Shown: positions 45,817 through 55,544, numbered from the stretch's first letter. The stretch: DNA of 64,000 nucleotides from an uncultured Eubacteriales bacterium (GCA_902778055.1 CACYWL010000001.1:62001-126000), one strand, 5' to 3'. Numbers and translations: made by a program. Notes: generated by a model from the letters alone, not told the origin.

Positions 45817-47043
45817 ATGAGCGAAACAACATCCGTCAGATCAAACGGTGTGCTTCAGCTGATCGACGGCAAGAAGTACAGGGGCTATCTCGAAGCCGGG
45901 GAAACCGGCGCGGCCTTCTATCAGAAGGGAAAAAGCGAGCCCTTCGTGGAATGGCATTATACCCGAATCCACCGGATGGACAATATCCGCCGCGGCGGAA
46001 CCACCACCCAGACCACGGTCATTCTGAAGGACGGCAGCCGGTATATATTCGATCTGGACTACGGCCTGAAGGTCTACAACTTTATGGACGGGCACTGGGC
46101 GGACAAGCCTGTCACCCCGAAAACCCGGGGGGATGAGCTGAAACGGCTTGCGGAGCTCCGGGGAGAAAAAATCCAGGTGCCGAAAAAACATCTGATTACC
46201 CGGCGCCATCCCAACCGCTCCATTGCCGGAGACATTGGGATTTATCTCATGCTTCTGATCGTCGGGTTCGCGATGGTTTTCCCGCTGCTGTTCCTGGTGG
46301 GTTCCTCCCTCAAACCGCTGGATGAGCTTTTCCGTTTCCCGCCGCCCGTGTGGCCGCAGCACCCGACGATGGACAACTTCTCGGATCTGTTCGTGACCAT
46401 GGGCCAGAGCTGGGTGCCCTTCAGCCGCTATCTGATCAATACTGTGATCATTACGGCTGTCGGAACCTTCGGACATCTTGTCATCGCGAGCATGGCCGCC
46501 TTCGTCCTGGCGAAATACGATTTCCCGGGCGGGAAGCTTTTCTTCAATGTGGTGACGACCTGCCTGATGTTCTCCGGATATGTGACGGGAATCCCGAACT
46601 ATCTGATCATGAGCCGCCTCGGCATGATCGACACCTATTGGGCGCTGATCCTGCCGGCCTTTGCGGCGCCGATCGGACTGTTCCTGATGAAGCAGTTCAT
46701 GGAGGGGCTTCCCACCGCGCTGATTGAGGCCGCGACCATTGACGGGGCCGGTAAATTCAGAATCTTCTGGAGCATCGTGATGCCCAACGTCAAGCCCGCC
46801 TGGCTGACCATGATCATCTTCAGCGTACAGAGCCTTTGGAACACCAGCGCGGCCACGGTGATCTATTCCGAAGCCAAAAAGACGCTGGTCTACGCGCTTC
46901 AGCAGATCCAGGCCGGCGGTATTGCCCGGACCGGACAGGTGGCCGCGGCGAACGTCATCATCGTGGCTGTACCGATTCTGATCTTTGTCTTCAGTCAGAG
47001 CAGAATTCTTGAGACGATGGCGTCCTCAGGAATCAAGGATTAG
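45817..47043 (+). CDS. Carbohydrate ABC transporter permease, MalG family, with N-terminal GRAM/PH-like extension
   Basis: 408 residues from the ATG at 45817 (AGGTG 6 nt upstream; a GTG at 45808 is an alternative overlapping the previous gene). The first ~130 residues precede the first helix (about 143-165) and have a beta-rich pattern (VLQLIDGKKYRGYLEAG; TTQTTVILKDGSRYIF) that resembles a GRAM/PH-type barrel on the cytoplasmic side. The membrane domain is a normal MalG, with the EAA loop LIEAATIDGAG near 300. Ordinary MalG-type permeases are about 280 residues, so the extension is the notable part. Confidence 0.86.
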   Translation: MSETTSVRSNGVLQLIDGKKYRGYLEAGETGAAFYQKGKSEPFVEWHYTRIHRMDNIRRGGTTTQTTVILKDGSRYIFDLDYGLKVYNFMDGHWADKPVTPKTRGDELKRLAELRGEKIQVPKKHLITRRHPNRSIAGDIGIYLMLLIVGFAMVFPLLFLVGSSLKPLDELFRFPPPVWPQHPTMDNFSDLFVTMGQSWVPFSRYLINTVIITAVGTFGHLVIASMAAFVLAKYDFPGGKLFFNVVTTCLMFSGYVTGIPNYLIMSRLGMIDTYWALILPAFAAPIGLFLMKQFMEGLPTALIEAATIDGAGKFRIFWSIVMPNVKPAWLTMIIFSVQSLWNTSAATVIYSEAKKTLVYALQQIQAGGIARTGQVAAANVIIVAVPILIFVFSQSRILETMASSGIKD

Positions 47044-47060
47044 GAAAGGAGAAGGAAACC

Positions 47061-48584
47061 ATGAAGAAGCTGACCGGAAAAATGCTGATTCTTCTCCTGG
47101 CCTGCCTTGTCCTGCTCCAAACCGCCGGACTGGCGGAGGACGGTTTCAGCACCTCCTATACCTATACCTATGACTACTGGGAGGATGTGCAGGAATCCCC
47201 GGACGCCTACCGTGTCGCGACGGTGATCGACAGCATGTCCCTGGGTCTGGAGAATCTAGAGAATATCCGGATCAACAAGGCTCAGAGCCTTTTTGTCCGG
47301 AACCAGTTTATCTATGTCTGCGATACCAACAACAACCGCATTCTGGAGATTGAAAGAAAAGGGAACAGTTTTTCCCTGAGCCGGGTCATCCGGGAAATAC
47401 AGGGAGCTGAGATCAATACCTTTTCCACACCCTACGACGTTTTCGTGGATGAGGATTACAACCTCTATGTGGCGGACTACGGGAACCAGCGCGTGGTGAT
47501 GATGGACCGGGATCTGAACTGGATCCGGAATTACACCAAGCCTTCCGACGCCACCTTCGACCAGAGCCTGAATTTTCTTCCCAAGAAAATCGTGGCCGAT
47601 GTGGCCGGACGTGTGTACGCCCTGTGCCAGAACGTCAACAAGGGCCTGGTCAAGTATGAGGCGGACGGAACCTTTTCCGGTTTTATCGGCGCGAATACCG
47701 TTTCCATCTCCATGGGGGAATACATCTGGAAACGGTATTTCCAGACCAAGGAGCAGCGTGCGCAGACGGAAAACTTTGTGCCGACGGAGTACGAGAATAT
47801 CTACATTGACGACGAAGGCTTCATCTACGCGACGAACATCGTCTTCAGCGAATATGACCTGAAATCCGATGCAGCCAAGCCGATCCGCCGGCTGAACAGC
47901 CTGGGGACGGATATTCTGATCAAGAACGACCGCTTTCCTCCGATCGGAGACCTGTTCTGGGTGGAACAGGGGGCTGAGGGCAACGGGCCGAGCAAGTTCG
48001 TGGATATCACGGTCATGAAAAACGATATTTACGTGGCTCTGGACCGCACCAGGGGCAGGCTCTTCGGGTATGACAGCCAGGGCGTCCTGCTTTGGGCCTT
48101 CGGAACGAAGGGCAATGTGGAAGGCGCTTTTACCGGCGCTGTCAGTCTGGAGCACATGGGATATGACCTGCTGGTTCTGGATCAGATGGAAAACAGCATC
48201 ACGGTTTTCCAGACGACCGAATACGGGCAGACCATCTATGACGCAACGGAAACCTATCTGGACGGCAAATATGAAGAAAGCGCGGATCTCTGGCGGGGCG
48301 TCATGCGGATGAACGCAAATTATCCGCTGGCTTTCCGGGGGATCGGACGGGCGGTTCTCAGACAGGATCAGTATGAGGAGGCCATGGACTATTTCAAACT
48401 GGCCCATGACCGGGAGAATTACGGCAGAGCCTTCAAGCTTTACCGGAAGGAATGGGTTGAACGAAACATCTGGTGGATGCTCCTTCTCGCGGCCCTGCTG
48501 CTCCTCGTGCCGCTGGGAATCGGAAAGATCAGGAAAATGAAAGGAGAGGTGAACGCGCATGAGCTTGGCAAAATCCGCAGGTAA
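47061..48584 (+). CDS. NHL-type beta-propeller protein with TPR and C-terminal membrane anchor
   Basis: 507 residues with a signal peptide (MKKLTGKMLILLLACLVLLQ). Residues 60-380 contain propeller repeats (IYVCDTNNNRILEIERKG, LYVADYGNQRVVMMDRD, VYALCQNVNKGLVKYEADG), a six-bladed NHL type. A TPR-like helical stretch follows (about 395-455), then a single helix at about 470-490. The protein would stand outside the membrane with a short inner tail. It could bind sugar or protein in the importer locus. Ends overlapping the start of the YIP1 gene. Confidence 0.8.
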   Translation: MKKLTGKMLILLLACLVLLQTAGLAEDGFSTSYTYTYDYWEDVQESPDAYRVATVIDSMSLGLENLENIRINKAQSLFVRNQFIYVCDTNNNRILEIERKGNSFSLSRVIREIQGAEINTFSTPYDVFVDEDYNLYVADYGNQRVVMMDRDLNWIRNYTKPSDATFDQSLNFLPKKIVADVAGRVYALCQNVNKGLVKYEADGTFSGFIGANTVSISMGEYIWKRYFQTKEQRAQTENFVPTEYENIYIDDEGFIYATNIVFSEYDLKSDAAKPIRRLNSLGTDILIKNDRFPPIGDLFWVEQGAEGNGPSKFVDITVMKNDIYVALDRTRGRLFGYDSQGVLLWAFGTKGNVEGAFTGAVSLEHMGYDLLVLDQMENSITVFQTTEYGQTIYDATETYLDGKYEESADLWRGVMRMNANYPLAFRGIGRAVLRQDQYEEAMDYFKLAHDRENYGRAFKLYRKEWVERNIWWMLLLAALLLLVPLGIGKIRKMKGEVNAHELGKIRR

Positions 48585-49251
48585 TCAGGCTTCCGTCCGG
48601 TCCGAGCAGCGAAGCGCCGGATGGGCCCGCTATACTGACTCGCTTCGGTACGGGCTTCATGTGATTACGCATCCCTTTGACGGATTCTGGGATCTGATTC
48701 ATGAAAAACGGGGAACCCTGGCAGCTGCGCATACCTTTCTTCTGCTCTTCCTGGTGACCCGGGTGCTGAAACTGATGCTGACCAGCTTTCAGTTTATCAG
48801 CGTTCCGATTCAGTACATCAATGTTTTTGAGCAGATGGCTTCGCTGGCCTTCCCCTTCATCATCCTCTGCCTCGCCAACTGGGCGATGACGACCCTGTTT
48901 GACGGAAAGGGAAGGTTCCGGGATATTTATATGGCCATGTGCTATGCGCTGGTGCCGTATGTCCTGATTCAGCTTCCGCTGATCCTCGTCAGCAATATTC
49001 TGACCTTTGAGGAGGGCAGCTTCTATCATGTCCTGATGAGCTTCAGCATCATCTGGTGCGTTTTCCTCGCCTTTACCGGACTGATGGAAGTGCACGACTA
49101 CGGCCCCGGCAAAACCGTCATTTTCCTGCTGGTCACGGTGGTCGGCGCGCTGGTGATCATTTTCCTGCTGCTGACCTTCTTCAGCCTGCTGAGCGATGCG
49201 GCGAGCTATTTCATCAGCATGTACCGTGAAATTGTATTCAGGCTGAACTGA
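48559..49251 (+). CDS. YIP1 family membrane protein
   Basis: 230 residues with about five membrane helices (about 50-70, 90-112, 120-145, 155-180 and 190-215), matching the Yip1 domain layout. It overlaps the NHL gene by 26 bp and precedes the DUF5696 gene by 13 bp, so the three are probably one functional unit. YIP1 proteins of this type are often encoded next to DUF5696 and sugar transporter genes in Clostridia. Its activity is unknown. Confidence 0.8.
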   Translation: MSLAKSAGNQASVRSEQRSAGWARYTDSLRYGLHVITHPFDGFWDLIHEKRGTLAAAHTFLLLFLVTRVLKLMLTSFQFISVPIQYINVFEQMASLAFPFIILCLANWAMTTLFDGKGRFRDIYMAMCYALVPYVLIQLPLILVSNILTFEEGSFYHVLMSFSIIWCVFLAFTGLMEVHDYGPGKTVIFLLVTVVGALVIIFLLLTFFSLLSDAASYFISMYREIVFRLN

Positions 49252-49264
49252 GGAGGAAGGAAAC

Positions 49265-51841
49265 ATGAGAAAAAAATCCCTTCTTCGGCGGTTGATTCCG
49301 TGGATGATTGCGGCGGTGCTGATTGCGCTGCTGGTGATTTTCGTTGGGATTCCGCTGTACGGACAACAGGAAGAAGAGGTCAACGACCCTCCGACTGTTT
49401 CCTATTTCGAAGATTCCGGCCTGGATCTGACGCTGGAGAACGATTATCTGTCGTTTGTCATGGATCCTTCCACCACGCAGTTCACTCTGACCGAGAAGGA
49501 AACCGGGCGGATATGGAACTCGAACCCCGCCGACGCTGCGCAGGATAAGGTCGCGCTTTCCCAGAACAAGGATACGCTGGATTCAACCCTGATCGTGACC
49601 TATACGACCTCCGGCGGCGAAGTGTCGATGAACAACTACACCTACGCCATTCAGAACCAGACCTATCAGATTCAGAAGCCCGACGACGGCACGATCCGCG
49701 TGGACTACTCGGTCGGTCAGATCGAACGCATTTTCCTGATTCCGACGGTCATTACCAAAGAACGGTACGTCGAAATTACGGATCGGATGTCCAAGAGCAC
49801 AAAGAAGAAGCTTGCTTCCAATTACACGCTGATTGAGCCGGAGAAGCTGGATAAACGGGCCGACAAGGAAGAGCTGATTGCCAATTATCCCAGCATCACC
49901 GAGCAGGCGCTCTATATCCTGAAATCGGATACCAGCACCAACAACAAGGCCAAAATCGAGCAGTATTTTGCGGAAGCAGGATATACCCAGGAGGATTTTG
50001 AGATTGATCAGGCCCTGGTTGCGAAAAAAGCCGACAACTCCGGCCCCGTGTTCAACGTGAGCATGGTCTACCGGCTCGAAGGGAAGGACCTGGTCCTCGA
50101 GATCCCCTATGAGGAGATCCGCTACAAGAAGGAATACCCGATCACCTACGTCAGTCCGCTGCCCATGTTCGGGGCGGCCGGAACCGGTGAGGAGGGGTAT
50201 CATTTTATTCCGGAGGGCGGCGGCGCCATCATCGAATACAACAACGGAAAGCTGAGCCAGAGCCCCTACTATGCGAACCTTTACGGCTGGGACTACGCCG
50301 TCCAGCGGAAGGAAGCCGTCAGCGAGACGAAGAACGCCTTCCCGGTCTTCGGCGGAACGCATGACGGCGGATCCTTCCTGTGCATCATGGAAGGCGCCAG
50401 CTCCTATGCCGGCGTGAATGCCGATATTTCGGGAAGGTATAACAGCTATAATACCGTTTACGCGAAATATAACGTGCTGCACGCGGAACAGTACAACGTT
50501 TCCGCCAAGACGGCCCAGCTGGTGTATATCTATGAAAAGCAGATCCCTCAGGATATGATCCGCCAGCGGTATCGCTTCGTGAACAGCACCAGCTACGCGG
50601 ATCTGGCCAACACCTACGGTGATTATCTGCGCGCGGCCATTCCGGAGCTGGCCTCCAGCACCTCCAGCAGCGTGATGCCCGTCAACGTGGAGCTGATCGG
50701 TGCGATCAACAAGAACGTGGTCAAATTCGGCGTGCCGGTGGACAGCGTGGTGGCGACAACCACCTTCGATCAGGCGGCGGAGATTGTCGGCGAGCTGGCG
50801 GACCGCGGGATCGAAAACCTGAACGTGCGAATGACGGGATGGAGCAACGGCGGCGTGCGCCAGAAGGTGCTGACGGGAGTTCATACGCTTGGAGAACTCG
50901 GAGGGGACGGAAAACTGAAGTCCCTGATTGAAACGGCGGATCGGAAAAACGTCACGCTTTCCCTGGACGGAATCACCTGCTTTGCGTACCACAGCGGACT
51001 TTTTGACGGCTTCCTGCCTTTCCGCGATGCCGCCCGGTACGCGACCCGCGAGCAGGTTCATCTGTATCCCTATGACATTATTACCTATCTTCCGGCGGAC
51101 TGGATGGATGATTATTATCTGACCCGTCCGCAGTACGCCAGGAAAAACGCCTCCAATCTGATCCGTGCGCTGGCCGGAAAAAAAGCGGGAGGAATCTCCT
51201 TCCGGGACATCGGAAGCCTGCTGAGCGCAGATTATTATCCAAAGGATCTGGTCACACGGGAGCAGGTCAAGCAGATGAACGTCGAAACGCTGAAGGAGGC
51301 GGCCGATCAGGGACTGAAGATTACGGTCAAGGAAGGCAACGACTACGTTCTGCCTTATGCGGATCTGATCACGGACATGAATCTGACCGGACAGGCCTAT
51401 GCCATCATTGATGAGCGGATTCCGTTCTATCAGATTGCGCTGCACGGCATGAAGGATTATACCGGTGAAGCCATCAACCTTTCCGGAGACTATCAGACAC
51501 TGCTGCTCGAGTGCGCGGAATACGGCGCCGGACTGAACTTTACTTTCATGGCGGAAAATACCCGCATTCTTCAGGATACGTCCTACAGCTGCTACACCTC
51601 TTCCGGTTATTCCTACTGGAAGGAGCAGGTGATTCCCATGATTCTGCGGTATCAGCAGGATATGGAAGGACTGAACCAGACCCGGATCGTCAGTCACGAA
51701 AGACTGGGCGAGGAGGTCACCAGAACCGGATACGCGGACGGAACCGCCGTGTATGTCAACTATGGAAGCGCCGATTACAGCGGAGACGGAATACTGGTTC
51801 CCGCGCGGGATTACGTGGTAGAAAGGGGGAGTCAGAAGTGA
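49265..51841 (+). CDS. DUF5696 family membrane-anchored protein
   Basis: 858 residues. An N-terminal helix (about 11-30) anchors it, the rest being outside. The DUF5696 features are visible: the opening beta domain (about 55-330, FTLTEKETGRIWNSNPAD), YHFIPEGGGAIIEYNNGK near 318-335, and the second half with TIM-barrel-like periodicity (VELIGAINKNVV, NLNVRMTGWSNGG, VTLSLDGITCFAY, HLYPYDIITYLPADWMD). The fold resembles glycoside hydrolase barrels, so a carbohydrate-active role is inferred, but the family has no established activity. AGGAGG precedes the ATG. Its stop overlaps the GTG of the next permease. Confidence 0.85.
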   Translation: MRKKSLLRRLIPWMIAAVLIALLVIFVGIPLYGQQEEEVNDPPTVSYFEDSGLDLTLENDYLSFVMDPSTTQFTLTEKETGRIWNSNPADAAQDKVALSQNKDTLDSTLIVTYTTSGGEVSMNNYTYAIQNQTYQIQKPDDGTIRVDYSVGQIERIFLIPTVITKERYVEITDRMSKSTKKKLASNYTLIEPEKLDKRADKEELIANYPSITEQALYILKSDTSTNNKAKIEQYFAEAGYTQEDFEIDQALVAKKADNSGPVFNVSMVYRLEGKDLVLEIPYEEIRYKKEYPITYVSPLPMFGAAGTGEEGYHFIPEGGGAIIEYNNGKLSQSPYYANLYGWDYAVQRKEAVSETKNAFPVFGGTHDGGSFLCIMEGASSYAGVNADISGRYNSYNTVYAKYNVLHAEQYNVSAKTAQLVYIYEKQIPQDMIRQRYRFVNSTSYADLANTYGDYLRAAIPELASSTSSSVMPVNVELIGAINKNVVKFGVPVDSVVATTTFDQAAEIVGELADRGIENLNVRMTGWSNGGVRQKVLTGVHTLGELGGDGKLKSLIETADRKNVTLSLDGITCFAYHSGLFDGFLPFRDAARYATREQVHLYPYDIITYLPADWMDDYYLTRPQYARKNASNLIRALAGKKAGGISFRDIGSLLSADYYPKDLVTREQVKQMNVETLKEAADQGLKITVKEGNDYVLPYADLITDMNLTGQAYAIIDERIPFYQIALHGMKDYTGEAINLSGDYQTLLLECAEYGAGLNFTFMAENTRILQDTSYSCYTSSGYSYWKEQVIPMILRYQQDMEGLNQTRIVSHERLGEEVTRTGYADGTAVYVNYGSADYSGDGILVPARDYVVERGSQK

Positions 51842-52749
51842 GCAGGAAAAAGCCGGTCACCATGGCCCGAAGAAGGGCGAAAACGGGTTATCTGTTCATT
51901 CTTCCCTTCATTGTGGGTTTCGTGCTCTTCATGGCCAAGCCGATGCTGCAGTCGCTGATCATGTCCTTCAACGATGTGACGATTGTACCCGGATCCGGCT
52001 TTACCATGTCATGGCTGGGGATAGACAACTACCGTCAGGCCTGGGCCGTGGATCCTTATTACAATCAGTATCTGATCGACGAAGTCGGACGGATGGTAAT
52101 CAATACGATTGCCACCCTGGTTCTCAGCTTCGTGATTGCCGTGATTCTCAACCAGGAATTCAAGGGCAGAACGCTCTGCCGTGCCATCTTCTTCCTGCCT
52201 GTAATTCTTGCTTCGGGCGTGCTCCCCGGAATAGAAAGTCAGAATGAGTTTTACGACATGATGGCTGGCGTCGCAGAATCCGTGGAGGGCGCGGCAGGGG
52301 TCAACATTTCTGCTTCCCTTCAGAATCTGCTTTCCGTTTCAGGCGTTGGCAACGGCGTTTTCGCCGTGGTGTTCCAGATGATTGACGCCATCTATGACAT
52401 CGTCATGGCCAGCGGGATTCAGATCATCATTTTCCTGACCGGGCTGCAGGCGATTTCCCCTTCGCTGTACGAAGCGGCGGATGTGGAAGGCTGCACGGCC
52501 TGGGAATCCTTCTGGAAGATCACTTTCCCCATGGTCAGCCCGCTGCTGCTGGTCAATGCCATTTACACGATTATCGATTTCTTCACCAAGAACGATAACC
52601 GCGTTATGGAGAGAATCTACGAAGTGATGTACAAGGACTTCAAGTTTGGGATTGCCTCCGCGATGAGCTGGATTTATTTTGCGGTGGCGCTGGTGTTTAT
52701 CCTCCTGAGCTCCTTTATCATCTCAAGGGCGGTGAAGTCAGCACAATGA
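51838..52749 (+). CDS. Sugar ABC transporter permease, MalF family (importer B)
   Basis: 303 residues from GTG at 51838, which overlaps the DUF5696 stop (GTGA) and has GGGGGAG upstream. The first helix is at about 14-36 and the EAA loop is YEAADVEGCTAW (near 210). A loop of about 40 residues between helices (GIESQNEFYDMMAGVAESV, near 128-150) is longer than in simple permeases. It ends inside the start of the next permease, so both are translationally coupled. Together with the binding protein at 54002 it forms importer B. Confidence 0.9.
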   Translation: MSRKKPVTMARRRAKTGYLFILPFIVGFVLFMAKPMLQSLIMSFNDVTIVPGSGFTMSWLGIDNYRQAWAVDPYYNQYLIDEVGRMVINTIATLVLSFVIAVILNQEFKGRTLCRAIFFLPVILASGVLPGIESQNEFYDMMAGVAESVEGAAGVNISASLQNLLSVSGVGNGVFAVVFQMIDAIYDIVMASGIQIIIFLTGLQAISPSLYEAADVEGCTAWESFWKITFPMVSPLLLVNAIYTIIDFFTKNDNRVMERIYEVMYKDFKFGIASAMSWIYFAVALVFILLSSFIISRAVKSAQ

Positions 52750-53873
52750 GCAAGAAAAACAACACGGTTTATATCGGAAAAAACAAGAGCTTCTGGGATC
52801 GGAACCGCAGAAGCGGAGGGTATCTGCTGAAGAAGCGCTCCGGACAGATTCTGGTTTCCGTAGTTCGCGGGCTGCTCCTTTTCGGGCTCTGCTTTATGAT
52901 TATTCAGCCCTTGCTGACCCGCTTTTCCATGGGACTGATGCAGGAGCAGGATCTCTATGATTCCACCATCATTCTGCTCCCGCGTCATGTCACGCTGGAC
53001 AATTACCGGATCGTGGCGGAGCTGACGGATCTGAAGAACATCGGCGGTGACTGGACGTTCAACTCCATGCTCAACACGCTGTGGATTTCTCTTCTGATCT
53101 CCCTTGGTACCATCGTATCCACCACGCTGGTGGCTTACGGATTCGCCCGATATGAATTTCCGCTGAAGAAATTCTGGTTCGGCTGTGTGGTGGCGCTGAT
53201 TGTCATTCCGCCCCAGACCATTCAGTCCGCACTGTATATGAATTTCGCCAATTTTGATGTGCTCCGTATTTTTACTCTCTTCGGTGTCAATGCGGAGGAA
53301 CTCAGCTTCGGCCAGCGGCTGATGAGCGTCGTGGACGGAACCGGGACGGGACTGATTGCGCTTCTGACAGGGAAGACGGTCAATCTTCGGTCCAACATTT
53401 CAGCCTATCTGCTGATGTCCCTCACCTGCATGGGCCTGAAAAACGGACTGTATATTTACATGATGCGGCAGTATTTTCAGGGTATTCCCACCAGCCTGGA
53501 GGAGGCAGCCTATGTGGACGGCTGCGGGACCCTGCACACCTTTGCGAAAATCATGCTGCCCGACGCTCTGCCGACCATCGCCAGCTGCTTCCTGTTCAGC
53601 TTCGTGTGGCAGTGGACGGATATCTTCTATACCCGACTGTTCATTCCCACCACCTCCTATTCGGTTTACTCGAGCCAGATGTCTTCCATGGTGACGAGAA
53701 TGGCCCGGTACTTCTCCGCGGACGCTTCCGTGGCCGTGGTGGTGCCCAACGGACGGCAGCAGCAGCTGATTTCCATCGCAGTGCTGATCTGCTCCATTCC
53801 GCTGATTATTCTGTATATTTTCACGCAGAGAACCTTCACCGAAAGCCTTGCCATGTCCGGCTCCAAGGAGTAA
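52746..53873 (+). CDS. Carbohydrate ABC transporter permease, MalG family (importer B)
   Basis: 375 residues, longer than the usual 280. Helices begin at about 37-60. The EAA loop is LEEAAYVDGCGTL near 245. An insertion of about 45 residues (NAEELSFGQRLMSVVDGTG, about 180-200) separates the central helices, and it seems to match the extended loop of its MalF-type partner. The start overlaps the partner's stop by 4 bp (ATGA). Last gene before the gap of 128 bp containing the leader of the receptor gene. Confidence 0.88.
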   Translation: MSKKNNTVYIGKNKSFWDRNRRSGGYLLKKRSGQILVSVVRGLLLFGLCFMIIQPLLTRFSMGLMQEQDLYDSTIILLPRHVTLDNYRIVAELTDLKNIGGDWTFNSMLNTLWISLLISLGTIVSTTLVAYGFARYEFPLKKFWFGCVVALIVIPPQTIQSALYMNFANFDVLRIFTLFGVNAEELSFGQRLMSVVDGTGTGLIALLTGKTVNLRSNISAYLLMSLTCMGLKNGLYIYMMRQYFQGIPTSLEEAAYVDGCGTLHTFAKIMLPDALPTIASCFLFSFVWQWTDIFYTRLFIPTTSYSVYSSQMSSMVTRMARYFSADASVAVVVPNGRQQQLISIAVLICSIPLIILYIFTQRTFTESLAMSGSKE

Positions 53874-53963
53874 TTTGACTTTACAACAGGGGTGGAAAGT
53901 GATAAAATACCCCGCGAAAAGATTTGGTCTCATTGGCAGGGCGAACCGCACTGCTGGAGAATA

Positions 53964-53976
53964 GCGGTTTAACCGC
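53964..53976. promoter_or_regulatory. Palindrome in the leader of the binding-protein gene
   Basis: GCGGTTTAACCGC is a perfect 13-bp palindrome 10 bp before the ribosome binding site. A second AACCGC (53944-53949) can compete for pairing, so an RNA hairpin switch or a protein operator is possible. A weak promoter-like TTGACT lies at 53875-53880. Confidence 0.4.
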
Positions 53977-54001
53977 AAATAAAAAAGGAGGTTTTCTTGG
54001 T

Positions 54002-55354
54002 ATGAAGAAAATCATGGCTCTGGTACTGGCCGCGATGATGCTGCTTGCTTGCTGCAGCGCGCTGGCTGAGACTCCCGAAGGCTATCCGGCCGTTGTCGAG
54101 GGCATTGACTTCGGCGGCGCTTCCGTTTGGATAGCTGACTACTGGACCGGCTCCAGGGACCGCGTTGCGGAGCCCACGGAAGAGCAGCAGGCTCAGTATG
54201 ATTACCGTGACTGGATCAACAAGACCTACAATGTGGATGTGTATCAGCTGCAGGACGGCGACTGGGGAACCTGCGCCGAGCAGATGATCAACTTCACCCA
54301 GACCCCCGACGACACCCTGCGGATCTACATCATCGAGCCCGGCAAGGTCGGCTCCCTGGTGGCCAACGGTATCGCCGCTCCGATCAACGACAAGTACATC
54401 GATCTGAACTCCGACAAGTGGAACGAAGCGGAGAAGCAGTTCATGACCGTCGGCGGCAAGCTGTACGGCCTGTATGCTGGCAACTCCGAGCCCCGCGGAT
54501 GCCTGTACTTCAACAAGCGGGTTCTGGAAGAAGCCGGTATCGACTGGAACACCATCTATGATGCCCAGAAGGACGGAAAATGGACCTGGGCCATGTTCGA
54601 AGACATGCTGAAGACCATCACCCGTGACACCGACAACGACGGCGTGAATGATATCTACGGCCTGATCGGCTCCGGCGACGACATGTATGTGTGCGCCACC
54701 TTCGCCAACGGCGGATGCTTCTTCGACTTCGACGAGAACGGCAAGATCTATCCCGCGATGAACTCTGATGCCACCATCAGCGCGCTGACCTGGGGCAAGG
54801 ACATTCAGGCCAAGTACTGGGCGCCCACTCCCGAAGGCGCCAACTGGGACTGGTACAAGGATGCCTGGAAGCAGGGCTACTGCGGATTCTATATGTATCA
54901 GACCTACGGCGGATTCAACGACAACTCCGAAATGGCTGACATGAAGGACGAGTGGGGCTGCGTGGCCTTCCCCGTGCCGAACGAAGGCGATCCCTACATC
55001 ACCGTTATCAGTGACAACATCACCATGATCCCCGCCTGCTATGACGAGGAGACCGTGGCCAAGCTGACCTTCATCTATGACCTGTGGTCCAATCCGACCC
55101 CCGGCTATGACGATGAAGACAGCTGGATCGGCAACAAGTACAATTACACCGACGAGCGCGCTGTGGATGAAACCTATGCCATGCTGCGCCAGCCGGAGCA
55201 TTGCCGCGTGAATAACGTGACCTATCTGGGCACGCAGAACGACGTGCTGGGCAACAGCCTGCTGTGGGCTCTGGGCGGATCCACCCCCGCAGAGCTGATC
55301 GAAGCCGGCATGCCCGCCTGGCAGGCCCTGTGCGACACCTTCAACGGCAAATAA
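54002..55354 (+). CDS. Extracellular sugar-binding lipoprotein (importer B)
   Basis: 450 residues from the ATG at 54002 (AAAGGAGG about 10 nt upstream; the longer frame has no signal peptide). Signal peptide MKKIMALVLAAMMLLACCSA contains a lipobox-like LLAC, so lipid anchoring at Cys17 or Cys18 is likely. The body is a family-1 type receptor rich in Trp/Tyr (WTWAMFEDMLKTITRDTDNDG near 197-217; a DTDNDG calcium-type loop). The gene is highly GC-codon optimised, as expected for abundant receptors. It follows the two permeases of importer B. Confidence 0.9.
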   Translation: MKKIMALVLAAMMLLACCSALAETPEGYPAVVEGIDFGGASVWIADYWTGSRDRVAEPTEEQQAQYDYRDWINKTYNVDVYQLQDGDWGTCAEQMINFTQTPDDTLRIYIIEPGKVGSLVANGIAAPINDKYIDLNSDKWNEAEKQFMTVGGKLYGLYAGNSEPRGCLYFNKRVLEEAGIDWNTIYDAQKDGKWTWAMFEDMLKTITRDTDNDGVNDIYGLIGSGDDMYVCATFANGGCFFDFDENGKIYPAMNSDATISALTWGKDIQAKYWAPTPEGANWDWYKDAWKQGYCGFYMYQTYGGFNDNSEMADMKDEWGCVAFPVPNEGDPYITVISDNITMIPACYDEETVAKLTFIYDLWSNPTPGYDDEDSWIGNKYNYTDERAVDETYAMLRQPEHCRVNNVTYLGTQNDVLGNSLLWALGGSTPAELIEAGMPAWQALCDTFNGK

Positions 55355-55377
55355 TTCCAGGATTCCAGTCAGGTACC

Positions 55378-55405
55378 GGGGCTGCCCTTCAGGGCAGCCC
55401 CTTTT
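55378..55405 (+). terminator. Terminator of the double-importer locus
   Basis: Perfect 10-bp stem GGGGCTGCCC/GGGCAGCCCC (55378-55387, 55392-55401) with TTCA loop and TTTT, 24 bp after the receptor stop. Confidence 0.92.
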
Positions 55406-55544
55406 CTGTGCCCGGACGGAACGGTTCCGTAGCACGGATGCTCCCCATCTTCCTGGGAAAATCCTTCTGTTTCAGAAAAATACAGTCGAGTATTTTTCCT
55501 TCTTTCATGTTTATTTTTTTCCGCGAATGTGCTACTATTCCAAT

